The notes under the pieces were generated by a model. It saw nothing but the letters and a program-made list of their open reading frames with translations. It had not been told where the DNA came from and ran no database searches. This document shows positions 17,490 to 25,800 of a DNA stretch of 40,145 bases, piece after piece. A program made the translations under genes and the position numbers. Numbering within the stretch: the first letter of the stretch is position 1; the number at the start of each line of letters is the position of its first letter. Source of the stretch: Mastigocoleus testarum BC008 (lineage in GTDB: Bacteria > Cyanobacteriota > Cyanobacteriia > Cyanobacteriales > Nostocaceae); contig NZ_LMTZ01000007.1 of NCBI RefSeq assembly GCF_001456025.1, positions 1 through 40,145 on the forward strand, given 5' to 3'.

Positions 17490-17909
17490 ATGGCACCTTT
17501 ACCTGAATATCGCCCCAAACAATTATCTTTAGGACCGCTAGAGGCAGAAATTTTAAATATTGTTTGGGAACTGGGTTCTGTTACAGTCAAAGATGTTCAC
17601 GACCGAATTCTGGCAGATCCGAACCGCGAATTGGCTTACACATCAGTAACTACAGTGCTGCGTCGCCTGACTGATAAAGGTTGGTTGGCTTGCGACAAGC
17701 AGGGAAGGGCTTATTATTGGCAAGCATTGCTGACAAAAAAACAAGCTCAAGTTATAAAAGCCCACGAGCAGTTACAACAATTCCTCGCAGTAGGTAACCC
17801 TGATGTAATTGCTGCTTTTGCAGATAGTCTAGATGAATCAGCTTCTGAAAAAATACAAGCCATTGCTCAACGTATAAAAGCTGCAAGGAAAGCCAGGGAG
17901 GAAGAATAA
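17490..17909 (+). CDS. BlaI/MecI/CopY-family repressor
   Basis: 139 residues. A winged helix-turn-helix fills about residues 12-85: LGPLEAEILNIVWELGSVTV, then YTSVTTVLRRLTDKGWL and GRAYYWQAL. A helical dimerisation region ends in a Lys/Arg/Glu-rich tail. In the classical system the repressor is inactivated by proteolysis triggered by a BlaR1/MecR1 membrane protease. The next gene encodes such a protease and overlaps by one base (TAATG), so the two are translationally coupled. No beta-lactamase gene is adjacent, so the regulated function is unknown. Confidence 0.93.
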   Translation: MAPLPEYRPKQLSLGPLEAEILNIVWELGSVTVKDVHDRILADPNRELAYTSVTTVLRRLTDKGWLACDKQGRAYYWQALLTKKQAQVIKAHEQLQQFLAVGNPDVIAAFADSLDESASEKIQAIAQRIKAARKAREEE

Positions 17910-18748
17910 TGCATCTACTGATGATTTCGATCGCTGTTATCTGTGCTTGGAAGATTCGACAATCCTACAAGCATATTGAAGGCGATTGGTACGAACGTTG
18001 GCAAAAAACTTTATTTTTATTTATTTTCCCTCCTTTACTGATTTTTATGACCATATTTGCCTTATTATGCATGGGTCCTGAAGGCAAAATGGGGGGAGTA
18101 CAAACGGGTTGGTTGGGTTATGTATTAGCTTTACATGCCCTTGTGTTTTTTGCTTATTTATGTATTAAGTTAGGATGGCAAGGATGGCAATCCGTCCAGT
18201 CTGCTCGTAATAATCGTTTAATTAATTTAGCGGGTAAGAAAGCTAGATTACTTGAGATAGATGCATTATTTGCAGGTCAAATAGGTTTCTGGAAGCCAGA
18301 ATTGGTTGTTAGTGAGGGATTAATCCAAAGTCTTTCTCCAGAACACTTAAATACGGTTCTAGCTCATGAAGAAGGACATTACTATCACCGGGATACATTT
18401 TGGTTTTTTTGGTTGGGTTGGGTTCGTACTTGTACTGATTGGTTACCAAATACCGAAGCTTTGTGGCAAGAATTACTAATTTTGCGAGAACTTCGCGCCG
18501 ACGCCCGTGCAGCATCGCAGGTGGATCCTCTATTACTAGCAGAATCATTGTTGTTAGTAGTTAGCAGTCAACCTATTTCCACTGATATTTGCTGTGCTGC
18601 CCTCGATTCTACCGGTATGGATCGCTTAGAGCAAAGAATAGAAGCCCTTTTAAAACCACCAGAAAACTACTCACAATTTAAGGAAATTTCTTGGGATAGA
18701 TTTGTTTTGGCTTTCTTACCTCTTATTAGCATTTTATTCCACACCTAA
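17909..18748 (+). CDS. M56-family (BlaR1/MecR1-like) membrane metallopeptidase
   Basis: 279 residues, starting inside the stop codon of the BlaI-type gene. N-terminal membrane segments (LFLFIFPPLLIFMTIFALL and a segment beginning WLGYVLALHALVFFAYLC) precede a soluble peptidase domain. The zinc motif is HEEGH (His153-Glu154-His157) and the downstream acidic ligand lies in LRELRADARAA. A final hydrophobic stretch (FVLAFLPLISILF) may be a last membrane segment. It lacks the C-terminal penicillin-sensor domain of BlaR1, so what triggers it is unknown. It probably cleaves or inactivates the coupled repressor. Confidence 0.9.
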   Translation: MHLLMISIAVICAWKIRQSYKHIEGDWYERWQKTLFLFIFPPLLIFMTIFALLCMGPEGKMGGVQTGWLGYVLALHALVFFAYLCIKLGWQGWQSVQSARNNRLINLAGKKARLLEIDALFAGQIGFWKPELVVSEGLIQSLSPEHLNTVLAHEEGHYYHRDTFWFFWLGWVRTCTDWLPNTEALWQELLILRELRADARAASQVDPLLLAESLLLVVSSQPISTDICCAALDSTGMDRLEQRIEALLKPPENYSQFKEISWDRFVLAFLPLISILFHT

Positions 18749-18758
18749 TATTTTGTTT

Positions 18759-18821
18759 ATTACCAATTACCCATTACCGATTACCCATTACCGATTACCC
18801 ATTACCAATTACCAATTAATA
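18759..18821 (+). repeat. Heptanucleotide array (ATTACCN)
   Basis: Eight perfect seven-base units, ATTACC followed by A, C or G, plus one degenerate unit, lie 10 bases after the M56 stop. The third-class base alternates C and G in the middle (CGCGC), hinting at a 14-base higher-order unit. Confidence 0.92.
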
Positions 18822-18889
18822 TATTTTTGTTTTGCACCTTTAACCGTTAACATGAGATGATCTTATTGAGACAATAAATTAAAAGAATA

Positions 18890-19324
18890 ATGTTTAGTAG
18901 CATCCAAGCCGATTCTCCAGAGAATCAGTGGCGTTATCAGTTGGATAGATTTGTTAAAAATCATCAACAGGAATTGGCGGCGTTAACTTGGGGTTTATGG
19001 TTGGAAAATGGTAGTAGCAAGGGTACGATTGGTGTTGATTTACAACCAAAGCCCCATTTTGTTTATTGTCCGCAAGCTGCTGTAGAAAATTTAAACGATC
19101 AGGTTGACAATAAACTTCAAGAAGTGTTGGGAATTATTGAGCACTATAATCCTGAAGTGGAAGTTTTGATGATTGGTATTGCCAAGGATCAAATAAAGCT
19201 TGTTTATTTTGAACCAGAAATAGCGCCACCAGTTTGTTTTAAAGAACTTGGCAAAAGTATAAATTTACTATTAGAAAGCTTAGAGCAAAAAATGGCTGAG
19301 CAATTGAGATTTGATTTTGGATAA
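18890..19324 (+). CDS. ccmS: CcmS-family protein (probable beta-carboxysome assembly chaperone)
   Basis: 144 residues. The sequence matches from memory a conserved cyanobacterial family now named CcmS, proposed to assist assembly of carboxysome shell protein CcmK1. Family blocks are WRYQLDRFVKNHQQELAALT, WGLWLENG, LQPKPHFVYCPQAAVENLN, NKLQEVLGIIEHYNPEVEVL and MIGIAKDQIKLVYFEPE. The protein is soluble, has no signal peptide, and ends in a helical segment (LLLESLEQKMAEQLRF). No carboxysome genes are nearby, which agrees with the scattered ccm genes of cyanobacteria. The final five codons and stop have been duplicated downstream. The family is confident; the functional name is less certain. Confidence 0.7.
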   Translation: MFSSIQADSPENQWRYQLDRFVKNHQQELAALTWGLWLENGSSKGTIGVDLQPKPHFVYCPQAAVENLNDQVDNKLQEVLGIIEHYNPEVEVLMIGIAKDQIKLVYFEPEIAPPVCFKELGKSINLLLESLEQKMAEQLRFDFG

Positions 19325-19399
19325 TTTGATTTTGGATAATTTGATTTTGGGTAATTTGATTTTGGGTAATTTGATCTTGAATAGTTTAGTTTTGAATCA
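19310..19399 (+). repeat. 15-base tandem duplication of a gene's 3' end
   Basis: TTTGATTTTGGATAA (19310-19324) contains the last codons and stop of the CcmS-like gene. It is followed by five further units of the same length: one identical (19325-19339), two with a single change (19340-19369) and two decayed (19370-19399). Four copies keep an in-frame TAA and the fifth ends in TAG. Confidence 0.92.
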
Positions 19400-19422
19400 A
19401 ATTACTGAACAGCTAAAATTTG

Positions 19423-20346
19423 TTAATACTCCTCTGTTTGCATAATTTTGTTCAGACTCTTGATGTTTAGATTTTTTTGCAGGAATTCTGTAAACAGCTT
19501 GATTTTAATAGATAAATGACGATTTAGGGGATATGCAAGGTACAAACAAAGTTCTGGCGGGTGATAGTCAGGTAAAATTGTTTGTAATTTTTTTTGCTGC
19601 AATTCTTGTTCGACAATAAATGTTGGTAATAATGCTATTCCTAAACCTTTAACAGCTGCATCTCTGAGAACTTCTCCGTTATTAGAACACAGAGAACCAT
19701 TTACAGTAAAAGTATGTTCCCCATCATGACCTATCAGTTTCCATTGATTACCGGTTGCTAAATACCCATAGTGCAAACAAGAGCGATCGCGAAGTTCTTT
19801 TGGATGTCCAAGGTTTCCATATTTTTCTACATACTCCGGAGATGCACATAAAACTCTTTCAACAGTTGCGATCGCCTGGGAAACTAAACTTGCTGATTCT
19901 TTAAATTCACTGATTCTTACCGTGATATCAAAACCTTCAGCAATTGGATCGATAAAGCGATCGTCTAAGGTTAACTGAACCTGCAATTCTGGATGTAAAG
20001 CGATAAAATCCGCCACCACAGAAGCTAAATGTGAGGTACCAAAAGACATCGGTGCATTAATTTTCAATGTTCCCTTGGGTTCCTCTTGCATTTGAGAAAC
20101 TGCTAACTCGGCTGATTCTAATTCAGCAAGAATATTGGTACAGCGTTCGTAGAAAGCAAGTCCTGTAGTGGTAGGGTTAACCTGACGAGTACTGCGTTGA
20201 AGTAATTGAACTCCCAATTCGTTTTCTAGGTTGATTACAAGCTTATTTACTGTCGAACGCGATACACCCATTTCCCGTGCTGCTGCTGCGAAACCTCCCG
20301 ATACAACTACTTGAGTAAATGCTCGAATACTTTCAAATTTGTCCAT
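19423..20346 (-). CDS. LysR-family transcriptional regulator
   Basis: 307 residues. The N-terminal winged helix is typical: [20 protein letters not shown], then [20 protein letters not shown]. The substrate-binding domain begins near residue 90 with [12 protein letters not shown] and includes the [12 protein letters not shown] segment. It belongs to the CrgA/AaeR-like branch that often controls stress or aromatic-compound genes. It is divergent from the pirin gene, with 196 bases between the starts. The shared region holds a dyad of the T-N11-A class, so it probably regulates both itself and the pirin-OYE pair. The effector is unknown. Confidence 0.93.
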   Translation of the reverse strand: MDKFESIRAFTQVVVSGGFAAAAREMGVSRSTVNKLVINLENELGVQLLQRSTRQVNPTTTGLAFYERCTNILAELESAELAVSQMQEEPKGTLKINAPMSFGTSHLASVVADFIALHPELQVQLTLDDRFIDPIAEGFDITVRISEFKESASLVSQAIATVERVLCASPEYVEKYGNLGHPKELRDRSCLHYGYLATGNQWKLIGHDGEHTFTVNGSLCSNNGEVLRDAAVKGLGIALLPTFIVEQELQQKKLQTILPDYHPPELCLYLAYPLNRHLSIKIKLFTEFLQKNLNIKSLNKIMQTEEY

Positions 20347-20408
20347 AGGTCTAACCGAAAAATAAACGGTGGTTATTAAAACTTTTCACACGGTTTCAGA
20401 AATATATG

Positions 20409-20431
20409 ATTGTAGAAATATTAGATACAAT
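20409..20431. promoter_or_regulatory. Probable LysR-type operator
   Basis: ATTGTA-N11-TACAAT is a perfect 23-base dyad of the T-N11-A form used by LysR regulators. It lies in the divergent region, 63 bases from the regulator start and 112 from the pirin start. A related partial dyad, ATTGT-N13-ACAAT, occurs at 20450-20472, as expected for a recognition site with a weaker activation site. Confidence 0.65.
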
Positions 20432-20530
20432 ATGTATTTATTTTAGTGTATTGTCTTTTCTATTAAAACAATAGATAATATAAATAACAAAAAATTATTC
20501 CTCACCAACAAAAGTGTTATTGAAATTCAA

Positions 20531-20536
20531 AGGAGG
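20531..20536 (+). promoter_or_regulatory. Consensus ribosome binding site of the pirin gene
   Basis: AGGAGG lies six bases before the ATG at 20543. It is one of the strongest sites in the window and suggests high translation when the gene is induced. Confidence 0.85.
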
Positions 20537-20542
20537 GGAAAT

Positions 20543-21247
20543 ATGATTACTATTCGTCCAGCAAGTGAAAGAGGTAAAGCCAACTTTGGTTGGCTCGATA
20601 GCAAGCATAGCTTTTCTTTTGGTAATTATTACGACCCCAATCACATGGGTTTTGGCTCTTTGCGAGTAATTAATGAAGATAAAGTTACACCAGGAAAAGG
20701 TTTTGGGACTCATCCCCATCGCGACATGGAAATTATTTCCTATGTTTTAGAGGGAAGCCTCGAACATAAGGATAGTATTGGTAATGGTTCTGTAATTCGT
20801 CCGGGTGATGTTCAACGGATGTCTGCAGGAACAGGTATTTTGCACAGTGAGTTTAACGCCTCTAAAACTGACCCAGTTCATTTTCTCCAAATTTGGATTT
20901 TACCCGATACGCAAGGGCTCAAACCCAGTTACGAACAGAAAAACTTTTCCGTTAGTGAGAAACAAGCCAAACTGAGGTTAGTTGGTTCTCGCGAAGGACG
21001 AGATAACTCGGTGAAGATTCATCAAAATCTCGATCTTTATGTTACTTCTCTCCAAAATGGTGAAGAAGTGAATCATACCATTGACAATGGTCGCTTAATA
21101 TGGGTTCAAGTAGCAAAAGGAGCTGTATTGCTCAATGGTCAGAATCTCTACGCCGGTGATGGTGCAGCAATTTCCCAAGAAACTGAAGTTACGTTAACAA
21201 GTACTGCTGATAACGCGGAAGTGCTGTTGTTTGATATGGTTAATTGA
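20543..21247 (+). CDS. Pirin-family cupin protein (YhhW/quercetinase-like)
   Basis: 234 residues. The N-terminal cupin carries the full pirin metal set: His57 and His59 in THPHRDMEIISYVLEG, and His101 and Glu103 in TGILHSEFNAS. The start MITIRPASERGK and KHSFSFGNYYDP are typical. The C-terminal cupin (about 135-234) has no metal ligands, as usual. Bacterial pirins such as YhhW can show quercetin 2,3-dioxygenase activity, and they are often next to LysR regulators and flavin reductases. Here the gene is divergent from a LysR gene and followed by an OYE-type reductase, which suggests a shared response to reactive or electrophilic compounds. Confidence 0.92.
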   Translation: MITIRPASERGKANFGWLDSKHSFSFGNYYDPNHMGFGSLRVINEDKVTPGKGFGTHPHRDMEIISYVLEGSLEHKDSIGNGSVIRPGDVQRMSAGTGILHSEFNASKTDPVHFLQIWILPDTQGLKPSYEQKNFSVSEKQAKLRLVGSREGRDNSVKIHQNLDLYVTSLQNGEEVNHTIDNGRLIWVQVAKGAVLLNGQNLYAGDGAAISQETEVTLTSTADNAEVLLFDMVN

Positions 21248-21288
21248 GTTAGTTAACTATTTTTTGACAGCTGACGATTGAAAAATGT

Positions 21289-21324
21289 AGAGACGTAATA
21301 TGCGACCTGATATATTGCGTCTCT
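21289..21324. repeat. Dispersed AGAGACG hairpin element
   Basis: The 13-base arms AGAGACGTAATAT (21289-21301) and ATATTGCGTCTCT (21312-21324) differ at one position. The same AGAGACG/CGTCTCT core recurs inside the NACHT-WD40 gene. It lies between the pirin and OYE genes, just before the OYE start. Confidence 0.8.
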
Positions 21325-21346
21325 GCAAGATATATTGTGTTGTTTT

Positions 21347-22444
21347 ATGACTTTGAAGAATAATCTCTTTTCTGGCGTTAATTTAGGTCCTTATACTTTA
21401 CCAAATCGTATGGTAATGGCACCCATGACTCGCTTACGAGCTAATGGAAGCATTCCTACAGAATTAATGGGGACTTATTACGCTCAAAGAGCATCAGCAG
21501 GGCTGATTGTGACTGAGTGTACGATGGTTTCTCCCTTGAGTAATGGTTACATGAATTGTCCTGGAATTTACTCTTCCGAACAAATTAAAGGGTGGGAACT
21601 AGTGACCCAAGCTGTCCACGAACGCGGTGGAAAAATCTTTTTGCAACTATGGCATAGTGGTAGAGTTGCTCATCCTTCCTTGCTTAATGGTGAATTACCT
21701 GTTGCTCCCAGTGCGATTGCTCCCCAAGGTCAACTTCATACCCCTATAGGTAAAGTAGATATAGAAGTACCACGCGCCTTAGAGACAGAGGAGATACCTC
21801 CAATTGTCGAACAGTTTCGCCAGGGTGCGAAAAATGCGATGACAGCTGGTTTTGATGGAATTGAATTACATGGAGCATTCGGTTATCTAATCGATCAGTT
21901 TCTCCAAGATGGTTCTAACCAACGCACAGATCTATATGGTGGTTCAATTGAAAATCGTGCTCGCTTCTTATTAGAAGTAGTTGAAGCTGTTACCGAAGTT
22001 TGGGGCGGAGACCGTGTTGGGATTAAACTTTCTCCTAGTAATACTTTTTATGGAATGTATGATTCCGATCCAAAAGCTACTTTCAGTTATGTAATTAATG
22101 TTTTAAATAATTTTAATTTGGCTTATATCCATTTAATGGAACCCAATCAGATAGACTTAGCTAATCGCGATGTAATTAATCCTGTACTTTCAGTATTTCG
22201 ATCTACCTATAAAGGAACAATTATTACTAATGGTGATTACACAAAGGAAACAGGAAATCAAGTGCTTGTAGATGAAGCAGCAGAGTTAGTTTCCTATGGT
22301 AAATTATTTTTGGCAAACCCAGACCTACCTCGACGTTTTAAGTCAGATTCAGGGTTAAACGAACCAAATCCTAAGACTTTTTATGGACGAGGTGACGAAA
22401 ATGCCGAGAATGGATATGTTGATTATCCTTTTCTTGATTCGTAA
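21347..22444 (+). CDS. Old Yellow Enzyme-type alkene reductase with altered substrate-binding pair
   Basis: 365 residues from the ATG at 21347; a TTG at 21335 is less likely. This is a TIM-barrel NADH:flavin oxidoreductase: PNRMVMAPMTRLRA is the FMN-binding start, followed by IFLQLWHSGRVAHP, GSIENRARFLLEVVEAV and YGKLFLANPDLPRRF. Class I enzymes hold the substrate carbonyl with a His-x-x-Asn or His-x-x-His pair. Here that segment reads LHGAFGYLIDQF, giving His175 and Phe178. The nearby proton-donor tyrosine (Tyr180) is kept. The change from Asn to Phe should alter substrate choice or binding. The gene follows the pirin gene on the same strand and probably belongs to the same LysR-controlled unit. 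Confidence 0.92.
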   Translation: MTLKNNLFSGVNLGPYTLPNRMVMAPMTRLRANGSIPTELMGTYYAQRASAGLIVTECTMVSPLSNGYMNCPGIYSSEQIKGWELVTQAVHERGGKIFLQLWHSGRVAHPSLLNGELPVAPSAIAPQGQLHTPIGKVDIEVPRALETEEIPPIVEQFRQGAKNAMTAGFDGIELHGAFGYLIDQFLQDGSNQRTDLYGGSIENRARFLLEVVEAVTEVWGGDRVGIKLSPSNTFYGMYDSDPKATFSYVINVLNNFNLAYIHLMEPNQIDLANRDVINPVLSVFRSTYKGTIITNGDYTKETGNQVLVDEAAELVSYGKLFLANPDLPRRFKSDSGLNEPNPKTFYGRGDENAENGYVDYPFLDS

Positions 22445-22801
22445 TGGCTAACTGATAATGGGTAACTCCTAACTTGCACATTTTCAAATTCTTATACAGG
22501 ATAAGTGCTTCAACGTAAATGCTTCAACCAGAGTTATAAAAATGTGCAAGTTAAGAGTTGATTGATTGTTGCGTTTACTCTGGTTTATTTGAGTGGAATA
22601 ATTTCATATTAAGGTAGTAGGGTTGTTTAACTTTTTTGTGTTTTTCGGCTTACCAGTTCTGAAAGTATTGTGAATAATCAAACTAAGTTAAAATTATTTC
22701 AAGTAAATTAAGTGAGCTTATTTAGATTTTTTGCTGTATCATAACCTAATAAATCGCTACTATAAAGGAAATATTCAAATCATATCTTCCCAATCAAGAT
22801 A
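22445..22801. other. Intergenic region upstream of the NACHT-WD40 gene
   Basis: About 357 bases without a gene. It begins with GGCTAACTGATAATGGGTAA-like heptamer remnants, contains the inverted-repeat element at 22466-22557, and then AT-rich DNA that presumably holds the promoter of the next gene. No strong ribosome binding site precedes 22802. Confidence 0.6.
22466..22557. repeat. 92-base element with 19-base terminal inverted repeats (MITE-like)
   Basis: CTCCTAACTTGCACATTTT (22466-22484) is matched in inverse by 22539-22557 with one mismatch. The 54-base interior contains a direct repeat of TGCTTCAAC. The size and structure fit a small non-autonomous element or a long hairpin. No flanking target duplication is evident by eye. 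Confidence 0.6.
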
Positions 22802-25800
22802 ATGCTTGAAACCCTGATAGATACTGTAGCTGGATTTGCCAAGGATGAACTAAAACGTAACGAAAGGGTTATTAAATTACTGAAACAATTTAATCTTGAC
22901 CCTGATCATCCACCAGCAGAATTTACAGGTGTTTATAATTACGCATTGGTAGAGTATGGGGTAGGAAAACCACGGGCGATTTTACAACTTTTCCGTCAAG
23001 AAGAAGTACAAAAAGCGTTTCGTCAGGCTTTTGATGCTGATAATCCTAATATTGCGATCGCGCAAATTGAAGAAGTTCTAGAACCGGATGAATGGAATAT
23101 TTTGCAAGAGGCGATCGCAGAAGAGAACATTGATGTCATTATTGAATTAGCAGAGTTTAGCGCGGTTTTTATCAAAGTTGTTGAATTGACTCGCACTCCT
23201 GCAGAAGTAAGACGCGATCAAAATATTGTTAATCTACAACAAGAGTTAGAAGTAATAAAAAAACAGTTACATCAACTAAGAAGTCTGGAAGAAATTCAAA
23301 CAGAACTTGCAAAATTAACTAGCCAATCATCACATTTATTAGTATCAAACCAAAATTCTGCTAGAGACGTTCCAGAGCCTGCGGCGTCGGCGTTAAGCCT
23401 CTGGGACGTCTCTACAAATGACCCAACGCCAACGCAAGCGCAATGTAAAGCAGCACATTTAGCGGAACAATTACGGGGATGGTTCAAAACTTTGGGTTAT
23501 GGTTTTGAGAAGTATGAAGTTTGGGAAAGTGGTCATTTTGAATGGATTATCAAAATTCAAGGTAGACGTCGCTTTGACAGAATTTTGGTGCGGGGAATTG
23601 ATGGAGAAGCAAAAATTAGCGATTTAACAGCTTTGCGTCAGTCGGTTGAAAATCAAAAAACTGATGAAGGTTGGTTAATTGCTGCACGTCGGATTAGTCG
23701 CTTAGCTCGTAATGAAGTAAATAAATCAGAAAATGAAGATTTATTTTGCTATACCCTCGACGAACTAATCGATGAAACTGCAGATTTCAGCAACTATATC
23801 AATTGGTTGTCAGATGAGGTGAAGAAACGAAAAATCGATCAACTGTATGTTCCCCTCGCTTGTACGAAGGAAGAATTCGATCCAGTAACAAAACAAAGGA
23901 TGGGGATAAATCGTTATGAGGAGCAAGATGGTTGGATCGATGGTTATATCGATTTGTGGTTAGACGATCCTGCGAAGGAACATCTTTCTGTTTTGGGGGA
24001 ATTTGGTACCGGGAAAACTTGGGTAGCATTTCATTATGCTTGGATAGCTTTGCAAAAATATCAGCAAGCAAAACAAAAAGGTTTAACCCGTCCCCGCTTA
24101 CCCTTAGTTATTTTGTTACGGGATTACGCCAAAGCATTAGATGTAGAAAATGTTATGGCGGGATTTTTCTACAGTCAACATGAAATCAGTCTCAACAGTT
24201 CGGTTTTTGACCAACTCAACCGCATGGGAAAACTGTTGCTAATATTCGACGGTTTCGACGAAATGGCGGCGCGTGTTGATAGACAGCAAATGATTAATAA
24301 CTTTTGGGAACTTGCAAAAGTCGTAGTTCCCGGAGCAAAAGTTATACTTACCTGTCGTACGGAACATTTTCCTGAAGCTAAGGAAGGACGGAGTTTATTA
24401 AATGCCGAATTACGCGCCTCGGTGGCGAATTTGACCGCTGAATCTCCGCAATTTGAAGTCTTGGAGTTGGAAAAATTCAACGATGAACAAATTCGTCAGG
24501 TATTTTCTCATGTTGCGAATACCGACACCGTTGACAAGGTAATGAATAACCCCCAACTTCTAGATTTAGCACGTCGTCCGGTGATGAGCGACTTAATTTT
24601 AGAAGCATTACCAGATATCGAAGCGGGTAAACCTGTGGATATGTCGCGGGTTTATTTGTATGCGGTGCGGCGAAAAATGGAAAGGGATATTAAGAGCGAT
24701 CGCACTTTTACATCATTAGCAGATAAAATGTATTTCCTATGTGAAATCGCTTGGGAAATGCTTTCTAATGACCAAATGAGTTTGAATTATCGGTTATTTC
24801 CCGACAGAATCCGACATTTATTTGGTGAAGCAGTACAGCAACAGAAAGATTTAGACCACTGGCATTACGATATGATGGGGCAAACGATGTTGGTGCGGAA
24901 TGCTGATGGTGATTACACTCCGGCGCATCGTTCTTTATTAGAGTTTTTTGTTGCTTATAAGTTTGCAGCGGAGTTGGGGGTGTTAGCGGAAGATTTTCTC
25001 GAAGTGGTGCAGCCATATGAGTTATGTATAGATCGAAATGCTGCACCACAGGAATATACTTGGTCTGAATATTGTCAGTTGCAGGTTGAGAAGCGGAAGA
25101 AAAATCATTTAATTGCACCTTTAAAAGGATTTAGAAGTGAAAATTTGCAAAGATTGCGGGAGACACTTGGTCAAGCACCGTTAACAAAAGCGGTTTTGGA
25201 TTTGTTGGTGGGGATGGTTGATGAAAGAGAATGTAGAGACGCGACGTGTCGCATCTCCAAAATGATAGAAATTATTGAATCAACCCGTGGTAAAAGTGAG
25301 GGGGATGTTGGTTACGTTGGGGGAAATACAGCGACTTTGTTGGTGAAGTTGGATTGTGCAGCATTGGAAGATAAAAATTTATCAGGTGCTGTAATTAAAG
25401 GTGCTGATTTTAGTGATGCGAGTTTGCGTAAAGTTAACTTACAGAAGACAAATTTAGTTGATTCCACTTTCACAAAGCCTTTCAGCTTAGTTATATCATT
25501 AGCATTTAGTCCAGATGATAAATCACTTGTAACTGGTGGTGCTGATGGCGAGATTCGTTTATGGCGAGTTGCTGATGGTAAACAGATTTCCAGTTTTAGA
25601 GCACATAATGGTTGGGTACTTTCGGTAAATTTTAGCCCAAACGGCAGTATGATAGCGAGTTGTAGTGATTCTGGTGCTGTAAAATTATGGGATTTAAAAA
25701 CTGGAGAATGTCTAAAAATTTTACGAGGACATACCGATACAGTTCGTCAATTATCTTTTAACTCCAATGGTACTATTCTCGCAAGTTGTAGCGATGACAA

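Noticed and set aside
24765..25118. 117-codon minus-strand frame inside the NACHT-WD40 gene
   Set aside because: It lies wholly antisense to a well-supported domain-encoding frame, with no start signal and no recognisable motif.
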